Origin: an uncultured Lachnospiraceae bacterium
GTDB taxonomy: Bacteria > Bacillota > Clostridia > Lachnospirales > Lachnospiraceae
Assembly: GCA_934351705.1 (NCBI GenBank)
Contig: CAKRJK010000055.1
Span: 1 to 8,111 of the forward strand
Length of the DNA: 8,111 bases
Direction: 5' to 3'
Part shown: positions 1 through 6,206 of the stretch, piece after piece
How positions within the stretch are numbered: position 1 is the stretch's first letter
Layout of the letters: each line of letters starts with the position of its first letter
Made by a program: the position numbers and the translations under genes
Notes under the pieces: model-generated
Database searches by the model: none
What the model saw: the letters and a program-made list of their open reading frames with translations, nothing else
What the model was told of the DNA's origin: nothing

Positions 1-915
1 GCGACACTCCGTGAAACGGGAGAGACGGTCGTTCCTATGAAAGCGGGAATGGTGGCATTGGTTGTCAATCTTGTTCTTGATTACGGACTGATCTTTGGAA
101 AATTCGGACTTCCGAAGATGGGCGTATTCGGAGCGGCACTGGCAACCGTATTGGCGAGATTGGCGGAATGCACCGTAGTGATCATCTGGACTCATACACA
201 TCTTGAACAGCGTCCTTTTATGCGTCATTTGTATGCATCCATGCATGTACCGGCAAGTATGATTAAAGATGTACTCAAAAAGGGAACACCTCTTTTAATC
301 AACGAAGCTATGTGGTCGGGCGGAATGGCAGTTTTGACACAGTGCTATTCTACCAGAGGTCTTGCAGTCATCGCAGGAATTAACATTGCCGGAACGGTAT
401 CGAACTTTTTCAGCGTGGTCTACCTCGCAATGGGTAGTGCAATCGCAATTATCGTAGGGCAGCTTCTGGGTGCCGGAAAGATGGACGAAGCGATAGATAC
501 CGACAGAAAACTGATCTTTTTCTCGGTGGCAAGCTGTGCGGTTATGGCGGTATTGATGGCAGTCATCGCTGCACCGTTCTTCCCGCAGATTTACAATACC
601 ACCGCGGAAGTAAAACAGATTGCAAAACATATTATCTGGGTATTGGCATTTATCATGCCGGTCAATGCGTTTATCCATGCGACCTATTTTACACTTCGTT
701 CCGGAGGAAAGACGATTATCACATTCTTCTTTGACAGTTTTTATCTCTGGGTGGTAGATGTGACAGCCGCATTTTTGCTGACTCATTATACAGACTGGAA
801 TATTGTACTTGTCTATTTCCTGGTTCAGTTATTTGAATTTATCAAATGCGGAATCGGTTATGTGCTGGTAAAAAAAGGTGTCTGGCTGAATAACATGACA
901 CAGACTGCCTCATAA
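1..915 (+). CDS. MATE family efflux transporter, 5'-truncated by window edge
   Basis: Inner-membrane exporter of the MATE (multidrug and toxic compound extrusion) family, which moves cationic drugs or metabolites out of the cell in exchange for H+ or Na+. The reading frame is open from base 1, so the Met codon at 37 is internal, not the start. About 304 residues remain of a usual ~450, and I count eight hydrophobic spans, matching TM5 to TM12 of a 12-TM protein. Family signs are the LRETGETVVPMKAG stretch at the left edge followed by NLVLDYGLIFG, and the GQLLGAG motif (bases 457-477) typical of the second MATE half. The gene ends with TAA at 913-915, 21 bp from the convergent apbE-like gene. 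The substrate cannot be told from sequence. Confidence in the family is high. Confidence 0.93.
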   Translation, partial: ATLRETGETVVPMKAGMVALVVNLVLDYGLIFGKFGLPKMGVFGAALATVLARLAECTVVIIWTHTHLEQRPFMRHLYASMHVPASMIKDVLKKGTPLLINEAMWSGGMAVLTQCYSTRGLAVIAGINIAGTVSNFFSVVYLAMGSAIAIIVGQLLGAGKMDEAIDTDRKLIFFSVASCAVMAVLMAVIAAPFFPQIYNTTAEVKQIAKHIIWVLAFIMPVNAFIHATYFTLRSGGKTIITFFFDSFYLWVVDVTAAFLLTHYTDWNIVLVYFLVQLFEFIKCGIGYVLVKKGVWLNNMTQTAS

Positions 916-936
916 AAAGGCAAAAGATATGACAGG

Positions 937-1941
937 TCAGGAAATCGGAGAGACAGACTCCTCGATTCCCGGACTGCAATGCAGTTGATAGTCGTCCGTA
1001 ATAAATACCGCTTCTGTATCATCAAGGCTTTGAATGAGCTTCATACCATTTTCAAGGCCGAGTGCAAAACAAGTGGTACTCAGTGCGTCGGCATTTGCGG
1101 AAGACTTTGTAATAATTGTAACACCAAGCAGGTTATTCTGATAAGGATAGCCTGTTTTTGGATTTAAAATATGATGATAGAGCGTTCCGTCTTTTTTGAA
1201 ATACCGTTCATAGACGCCGGAGGAAACCAGAGAATCATCGTGTATCTCAACCGCAGCGATGGAAGTTCCCGTATCCGCAAACGGTTTTTGGATACCGATG
1301 CGGTAGGAGTCGCCGTTTTCTTTCGGACCGACGGTCAGAATATTGCCGCCCAAATCAATAATTCCTTCGGTAATGCCGTTTTCATTCAGATATGCTTTCA
1401 TCTGATCTGCAATATATCCCTTTGCAATTCCGCCTAAATCGATCTGTGTTTCGGAATTGGTTGACGTAATACTATTATGGTCAACCACGATATTCTGATA
1501 GCCGACAGAGGCGAGTGCCATTTTAATCTGTTCCTCCGAAGGAATGGTTCCGTCATTCTCTTTGAAATTCCAAAGAGAAGAGAGCTGTCCGATCGTGATG
1601 TCAAATGCACCGTTACTCAGTTGGCTGTAAGAGATGGCTTTTTCGATTAAAGCGGCAGTCTCGTCGGATACGGTCACAGTCTCTCCGTTCGCATGATTTA
1701 TGTTCCAGATATCACTGCCCACAACGGTAGCACTCAGCATATTTTCATAGTCCTTTGCCATGTTAAAACATTCTTCCAATTCTTTTGTGGCAGAACCATC
1801 ATAAAGCGTTACGGTGATGACGGTATCAAAATAAAAGCCCGTCTTTGAAATCGGTTCCTGTTGTCTTTGACAGCCGATAAGAGCAGCCAGTAGAACCAGT
1901 ATGAAACTAAGCGAAATGAGAGTCGTTCGTTTTTTTGACAT
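937..1941 (-). CDS. apbE: FAD:protein FMN transferase, lipoprotein (ApbE family)
   Basis: Extracytoplasmic flavin transferase that cleaves FAD and attaches FMN covalently to a Ser/Thr of target proteins such as RnfG/NqrC-type subunits or FMN-binding-domain proteins. The 334 residues fit the family (~330-350). Residues 1-24 are a lipoprotein signal: KKR, a hydrophobic core, then lipobox LIGC with Cys24 as the lipidated residue, so the enzyme should sit on the outer face of the membrane. ApbE signatures are DLGGIAKGYIAD (168-179), DLGGN (196-200), HHILNPKTGYP (256-266) and ADALST (284-289), whose Asp285 and Thr289 fit the Mg2+-binding positions. The start is backed by AAAGGAG (minus strand, 1949-1955) seven bases upstream. 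It is divergent from the cyclase operon and convergent with the MATE gene. No flavin acceptor protein is visible in the window, and no strong promoter was found for it. Confidence 0.95.
   Translation of the reverse strand: MSKKRTTLISLSFILVLLAALIGCQRQQEPISKTGFYFDTVITVTLYDGSATKELEECFNMAKDYENMLSATVVGSDIWNINHANGETVTVSDETAALIEKAISYSQLSNGAFDITIGQLSSLWNFKENDGTIPSEEQIKMALASVGYQNIVVDHNSITSTNSETQIDLGGIAKGYIADQMKAYLNENGITEGIIDLGGNILTVGPKENGDSYRIGIQKPFADTGTSIAAVEIHDDSLVSSGVYERYFKKDGTLYHHILNPKTGYPYQNNLLGVTIITKSSANADALSTTCFALGLENGMKLIQSLDDTEAVFITDDYQLHCSPGIEESVSPIS
940..969. repeat. Imperfect inverted repeat at the 3' end of the apbE-like gene
   Basis: GGAAATCGGAG (940-950) and CTCCTCGATTCC (958-969) can pair in three blocks (4, 3 and 3 bp) with small bulges around a 7-nt loop. 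It lies in the last codons of the minus-strand gene, close to the convergent MATE stop. It lacks a following T tract in either direction, so it is not a canonical rho-independent terminator. It could slow transcription or shield mRNA 3' ends, or be chance within coding sequence. Confidence 0.25.
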
Positions 1942-2054
1942 CGTTTTGCTCCTTTGTCAGGTGATTATTTGAGGTTGTTTATCTTTTTCATATACTACAA
2001 TGTATCATATTTTGAGAGGAATGTGCAACGAAATCACTATGGACAGCGAACAAA

Positions 2055-2065
2055 ATTCCCGGAAT
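2055..2065. promoter_or_regulatory. Short perfect palindrome abutting the -35 box, possible operator
   Basis: ATTCC-C-GGAAT is a perfect 5-bp inverted repeat around C2060, ending two bases before the proposed -35 hexamer at 2068. A site here could bind a dimeric regulator of the operon. It is short, so chance occurrence is quite possible, and no known consensus was assigned to it. Confidence 0.25.
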
Positions 2066-2067
2066 GT

Positions 2068-2096
2068 TTGCATATGACAGCAGTATCGGCTATAAT
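2068..2096 (+). promoter_or_regulatory. Sigma-A-type promoter for the cyclase operon
   Basis: TTGCAT at 2068-2073 (-35, three of six consensus bases) is separated by exactly 17 bp from a perfect TATAAT at 2091-2096 (-10). Transcription would begin near 2103, giving a leader of about 40 nt. The leader holds the ribosome binding site TTAGGAGAA (2126-2134) ahead of the ATG at 2145. The position, in a divergent intergenic region and just upstream of five closely packed same-strand genes, supports it as the main operon promoter. No riboswitch-sized leader fits between this promoter and the start. Confidence 0.65.
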
Positions 2097-2144
2097 TAAT
2101 ATGATATATTGGGTAAGCATAGGATTTAGGAGAACAAAACGAAC

Positions 2145-3932
2145 ATGAGACAAAAAAAGGCGATTTGCATTTCTGTGTTGATAGCGGTTATTACATTTAT
2201 ATGCAGTTATTTTCAAATTCTCTCCCCGTTAGATAAACGTGTATCTGATAATTTGTGTCAAAAAGCGAGTGTAACAAATAAAGATATTTATATTATAGCG
2301 ATTGATGACAAAACACTTGCCAAATACGGACCGGTTAATACATGGAAACGTGATATTCCCGCAAAGTTAGTCGCACTTTTGAATGAGGATGACACAAAAA
2401 AACCGGCTGTAATCGGATTTGATGTGATTTACAGCGAGAATGTGGAAGAAGATACAGATTTGCTGTTTGCCGAAACCTGTAAAGAAGCAGGCAATGTGGT
2501 GTTGGCAAATTCCTTTCAATATAAGGAGCTTCCCGTAACAGACCAAAACGGGAATACCGTGTTTGACGCATTTCATATAGAAAGTGCTGTTTTACCGTAC
2601 GATTCTTTGAAAAATGCCTGTCATTTCGGATACGCAACAACGATTATAGATAAAGACGGTTGTGTGAGAAGAACCAAGACCTCTGTACAATATGAAGGAA
2701 CAACAGTGTACTCCTTTGCAACACAGATTTATCTGGATTATATGAAGAGACAAGGAAAAGAACCCGTTTTGCCAAAAACGGATGATGCCGGACAATACTA
2801 TTTTTCCTACAGTGCCAAGAGCGGTGGCTACAGTGTAGTATCTATGGCGGATGTGTTAGATGGTACGGTGGATTCCAAACTTTTTGGGGATGCAATCGTG
2901 CTGGTGGGTGCTTATGCGGTCGGTATGCAGGATTCTTATACACCGGCAATTTCACACAACCAACAAATGTACGGTGTGGAAATCCACGCAAATATTATAG
3001 AAGCGCTGCTAGAGGGAAAAACGCAGACAGATTTGCCGCTTATCGGATATTCCGTTGTGATTGCCATATTGGCCGGTATGTTTTTCTTTGCAATCCGCAA
3101 TCTTAAAATGATTTCTTCTACGATAGTGTTTGTCCTGATTGCAGCAGCGAATTTTATCTTTGCAAAAGTAGTCTATGGGCAGGGACAGATTGCTCCGGTG
3201 CTGTTGTTCGTAATCATTTTGGCATTGATATATATTGAAAATCTGGTGCAGAGTTATCTGGAAGAATTAAAGAGAAGGAAACGGGTGGTCAGCGTGTTCA
3301 AGCAATATGTTGCACCGCAGGTTGTTGAAAAAATCAGTAAGGACAAAGATTTTAAGATTGTACTTGAAGGTGAGAATCGGCATATTGCAGTTCTTTTTGT
3401 GGATATTCGCGGGTTTACAACCATGTCTGAGAGTTTGCAGCCGGAGGAAGTTGTTGAGATTTTAAATGAATATCTGTCACTCACGACAAAATCTATTTTT
3501 GATAATGGTGGCACCTTAGACAAATTTGGAGGGGATGCCACGATGGCGGTGTTTAATGCACCGTTTGATCTGGATGATTATATTTATTGTGCTGTCCGCA
3601 CGGCATGGGACATGAAAGCAGGAGCAGATGCGATTGCCGCAAAGTTTGAAGCTCGTTTTGGCAAAAGTGTGGCTTTCGGAATCGGTATCAACTGCGGAGA
3701 CGCCGTTGTCGGAAATATCGGGTGTGATTTCAGAATGGATTACACAGCCATCGGTGATACGGTCAATACCGCCGCACGTTTGGAAAGTAATGCAAAGAGA
3801 GGTCAGATTTTAATCAGTGAATATGTCTATGCGGCAGTCAAAGACCGTGTAGAGGTGACTGCAATCGGAGAAATCCCTCTCAAAGGGAAAAACAAAGGAG
3901 TATTTGTATATCAGTTAGATGAAGTGAGGTAA
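2145..3932 (+). CDS. CHASE2-domain class III adenylate/guanylate cyclase, membrane receptor
   Basis: Transmembrane receptor cyclase, most likely making cAMP from ATP. Order: TM1 (residues ~6-25); extracellular CHASE2 sensor (~28-290) with IAID (51-54), W67/R69, GFDVIYSE (91-98), IVLVGA (251-256) and YGVEIHANII (276-285); three more TM spans (~298-316, 322-340, 347-365); a charged, probably coiled linker (~366-400); and a cytoplasmic class III catalytic domain (~408-592). Catalytic residues all look intact: metal Asp420 (FVDIRG) and Asp464 (FGGDA), purine-selecting Lys460 and Thr534, transition-state Asn541 and Arg545 four apart. The Lys/Thr pair is the combination known in several bacterial adenylate cyclases and argues against a guanylate cyclase. 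The CHASE2 ligand is unknown for the family. The start has TTAGGAG 12 nt upstream. It leads an operon; the next gene begins two bases after its stop. Confidence 0.95.
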   Translation: MRQKKAICISVLIAVITFICSYFQILSPLDKRVSDNLCQKASVTNKDIYIIAIDDKTLAKYGPVNTWKRDIPAKLVALLNEDDTKKPAVIGFDVIYSENVEEDTDLLFAETCKEAGNVVLANSFQYKELPVTDQNGNTVFDAFHIESAVLPYDSLKNACHFGYATTIIDKDGCVRRTKTSVQYEGTTVYSFATQIYLDYMKRQGKEPVLPKTDDAGQYYFSYSAKSGGYSVVSMADVLDGTVDSKLFGDAIVLVGAYAVGMQDSYTPAISHNQQMYGVEIHANIIEALLEGKTQTDLPLIGYSVVIAILAGMFFFAIRNLKMISSTIVFVLIAAANFIFAKVVYGQGQIAPVLLFVIILALIYIENLVQSYLEELKRRKRVVSVFKQYVAPQVVEKISKDKDFKIVLEGENRHIAVLFVDIRGFTTMSESLQPEEVVEILNEYLSLTTKSIFDNGGTLDKFGGDATMAVFNAPFDLDDYIYCAVRTAWDMKAGADAIAAKFEARFGKSVAFGIGINCGDAVVGNIGCDFRMDYTAIGDTVNTAARLESNAKRGQILISEYVYAAVKDRVEVTAIGEIPLKGKNKGVFVYQLDEVR

Positions 3933-3934
3933 GG

Positions 3935-4720
3935 ATGAAAAGATTGGAAATCATACCGAATTATAATGAAATAGAACAATCCGTAGCATTGGCGAAACAA
4001 TACGACTGTGCCTTTGAATTTAATGATTTTTATTTTCCCGAGGTGCTGGACGATAGGAAACGACAAGAGCAAATCATCAACCATTATGCTAAGTATCATC
4101 CGAACTTCAGCGAAGATACCATACACGGAGCTTTTCTTGATATTGTAGTTCACAGTGCGGATTCTGCAATTCGTGATATTTCAAAAAAACGTGTACGTCA
4201 ATCCATGGAAATTGCAAAACAAATGCAGGTTCGGGGTGTTGTCTTTCACACCGGAAGATTAGCAAATTTTCGTCAGGAAGCATATCTTAGCAACTGGATT
4301 CAGAAAAACTCGATTTTTTTCAGACAGATTGCCGCAGAGTTTCCCGAACAGGATATTTATATGGAAAATATGTTTGATGAAGCACCGGATATGCTGGCAC
4401 GATTGGCAGAGTGCATGAAAGACGTTCCGAATTTTGCTGTCTGCCTTGATTATGCACACGCGGCTTTGACTCCGCATGACCAAGAAGAGTGGGTAAGGCA
4501 GCTGGCACCTTATATTCGGCATATGCATCTTAATGATAATGATTTAAAGGACGATTTGCATCAGGCATTAGGAGATGGTAAGATTAACTGGAAAGCATTT
4601 CACTCTTATGTCAATCAATATCACCTACAATCATCCGTATTAGTAGAAGTAAACGACATCAAAAAGCAAAGACAATCCTTAGAATACATGAAAGAAAACC
4701 GTATCTATCCGTTCGGTTAA
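3935..4720 (+). CDS. Sugar phosphate isomerase/epimerase-like TIM-barrel protein (AP endonuclease 2 fold)
   Basis: A cytoplasmic 261-residue protein of the xylose isomerase-like TIM-barrel superfamily, which covers sugar and inositol isomerases/epimerases, dehydratases and endonuclease IV. Typical metal and active-site positions for this fold are seen in order along the barrel: His64 (HGAF), His105 (VVFHTG), Glu144-Asn145 (YMEN), Asp172 and His175 (CLDYAHA), the HMHLND stretch (196-201), Asp214 in GDGKINW, and Glu238 (VLVEVN). The pattern suggests a working metal-dependent enzyme with no obvious loss. The substrate cannot be assigned, and DNA-repair endonuclease activity is unlikely on the overall pattern. 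The ATG lies two bases after the cyclase stop, with GAGG (3926-3929) inside the end of the cyclase gene as ribosome binding site, so it is probably translationally linked to the cyclase. Its place between a cyclase and a phosphodiesterase is odd for a metabolic enzyme. Confidence 0.85.
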   Translation: MKRLEIIPNYNEIEQSVALAKQYDCAFEFNDFYFPEVLDDRKRQEQIINHYAKYHPNFSEDTIHGAFLDIVVHSADSAIRDISKKRVRQSMEIAKQMQVRGVVFHTGRLANFRQEAYLSNWIQKNSIFFRQIAAEFPEQDIYMENMFDEAPDMLARLAECMKDVPNFAVCLDYAHAALTPHDQEEWVRQLAPYIRHMHLNDNDLKDDLHQALGDGKINWKAFHSYVNQYHLQSSVLVEVNDIKKQRQSLEYMKENRIYPFG

Positions 4721-4733
4721 AAAGAGAGGAACC

Positions 4734-6206
4734 ATGAAATTAGGATATGACAATTTTGAAAAAATATTAAATATCGGAATCAAAATGTCGACAGAACAGA
4801 ACCGCAACCGGCTTCTGGCAGCTATTTTGGAAAGTGGAATGGACATTACACACTGTGATGCAAGTACCCTTTATCTGTATAATAAAGAAACACTTACATT
4901 TAAGATTATGAAAACGCTTTCTATGGGCATTTCCAGAGGAGAACACGGAGAACCGATTGATGATATACCACCCGTTCCGTTAAGAGAAGAAAATATCTGT
5001 GCCTACGCAGCAATTCATCGTGAAATCGTCAACATACCCGACGTGTATCACAGCGGAGAATTTGATTTTTCCGGACCGAAAAATTATGATGCAATGACGG
5101 GCTATCACACAGAGTCTATGCTTGTGGTTCCGGTGGAAAACCATGAGGGAGAGCTGATTGGTGTGTTGCAGCTGATGAACGCACAAGATGAAGACGGCAA
5201 GGTCATTGCTTTTGATAAAGCTTACCATATTATTATCCGTTCACTGGCATCTTTGGCGGCAATCACTTTGACGAATTTGCAGTATATGGAGGAAATCAAA
5301 GAACAACTTCATTCTTTTGTACAAGCGATGGCAACAGCCATTGACGAGAGAACACCATACAACGGTTCGCATACGAGAAAGGTAGCGGAGTATTCCGGAA
5401 TATTGGCGGAATATATCAATCAAAAACATGCATTGGGAAAATGCGAGGACTATTTTGACGAAAATCGTTTAGAACAGCTGATGTTGGCGGCACTGTTGCA
5501 CGATATCGGAAAAATGATTGTTCCTCTTTCCGTAATGAATCGGGCAACCAGACTTGATAAAGACATTGTACACATAGAGAAACGTTTTACATTGCTCCGT
5601 GCTTATTATGAGATAGATTATCTGAAAGACAAATGTTCAAAAGAAGTTTTTGAAAAGAATTTACAAGAATTAGACGAGACATTAAAATTCATCCATGAGA
5701 TTGACAGCGTCGGTTTTTTGAATGATGAAAATTATGAAAAAGTGCAACGGCTTGCAGCAAAAACATATGTAAAAGAGGACGGTACACAAATTCCTTATAT
5801 TACAGAATATGAACGGAATTGCTTAAGCATACGAAAGGGAACTTTGACAGAAGATACCCGGAGAATTATGGAAAGTCATGTTGAGATGACTGCGAAGATT
5901 TTGGATAAGGTTCACTTTAACAAGAACTATCAAAACGTTCCGAAGTGGGCATCATCACACCATGAGTTTTTGGATGGAAGCGGTTATCCAAACCACCTTA
6001 CTGCAAATGAATTGGATTTGGAAACAAGAATTTTAACAATAGCAGACATCTATGATGCACTGACGGCAAGAGATCGTCCATACAAAAAACCTTTGCCCAA
6101 AGACACGGCAATCAATATTCTGCAAAACATGGCAAAAGAGGGAAAATTAGACATTCAGCTGGTAGAATGGTTGAATGAGGCACTGGAGAAGGGAGAAAAA
6201 GAATGA
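4734..6206 (+). CDS. GAF and HD-GYP domain phosphohydrolase (probable cyclic (di)nucleotide phosphodiesterase)
   Basis: A 490-residue cytoplasmic protein with no TM span: GAF sensor domain (~20-185), helical linker, then HD-GYP catalytic domain (~193-480). HD-GYP enzymes hydrolyse c-di-GMP, and some act on cGAMP. Metal-binding and signature residues are present: His213 (GSHTRKVA), HDIGK (256-260), His382 (SHVEMT), His409-His410, DGSGYP (414-419), then ADIYDALTARDRPYK (437-451) with Asp438. Between HDIGK and His382 there are ~125 residues, against roughly 30 in minimal HD-GYP proteins; the extra ~90 (about 272-362) are mostly charged helix. The GAF ends with IGVLQLMNA, like GAF domains of cyclic nucleotide phosphodiesterases, but the NKFDE signature is incomplete. 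GAGAGG (4724-4729) precedes the ATG by 4 nt; the gene is 13 bp after its neighbour and overlaps the next by 4 bp. True substrate (c-di-GMP, cAMP or another) is unproven. Confidence 0.92.
   Translation: MKLGYDNFEKILNIGIKMSTEQNRNRLLAAILESGMDITHCDASTLYLYNKETLTFKIMKTLSMGISRGEHGEPIDDIPPVPLREENICAYAAIHREIVNIPDVYHSGEFDFSGPKNYDAMTGYHTESMLVVPVENHEGELIGVLQLMNAQDEDGKVIAFDKAYHIIIRSLASLAAITLTNLQYMEEIKEQLHSFVQAMATAIDERTPYNGSHTRKVAEYSGILAEYINQKHALGKCEDYFDENRLEQLMLAALLHDIGKMIVPLSVMNRATRLDKDIVHIEKRFTLLRAYYEIDYLKDKCSKEVFEKNLQELDETLKFIHEIDSVGFLNDENYEKVQRLAAKTYVKEDGTQIPYITEYERNCLSIRKGTLTEDTRRIMESHVEMTAKILDKVHFNKNYQNVPKWASSHHEFLDGSGYPNHLTANELDLETRILTIADIYDALTARDRPYKKPLPKDTAINILQNMAKEGKLDIQLVEWLNEALEKGEKE

Noticed and set aside
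295..786. 163-codon minus-strand frame opposite the MATE gene
   Set aside because: It is antisense to a clear transporter frame, has a Cys/His-rich random composition and no supporting start site.
906..922. TGCCT/AGGCA hairpin as terminator of the MATE gene
   Set aside because: The stem is only 5 bp, overlaps the stop codon, and is followed by A-rich rather than T-rich sequence.
973..985. Perfect palindrome ACTGCA-A-TGCAGT
   Set aside because: It lies inside the apbE-like coding sequence with no promoter nearby, so it is probably a chance result of codon sequence.
1999..2028. Minus-strand promoter for the apbE-like gene (TTGCAC at 2028-2023; TATGAT at 2009-2004 or TACATT at 2004-1999)
   Set aside because: The good -10 match leaves only 13 bp spacing and the 18-bp option has a poor -10 box, so no minus-strand promoter can be called.
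2022..2038. CRP-like site (TGTG ... CACT) upstream of the cyclase, which would suggest cAMP feedback
   Set aside because: The spacing between TGTG and CAC is 9 nt instead of 8 and the flanking bases do not match, so it does not meet the TGTGA-N6-TCACA pattern.
1954..2148. A 64-codon plus-strand frame across the divergent intergenic region, overlapping the cyclase start by ATGA
   Set aside because: It needs a TTG start with no ribosome binding site, covers the apbE-like gene's Shine-Dalgarno and the operon promoter, and its translation looks like random sequence.
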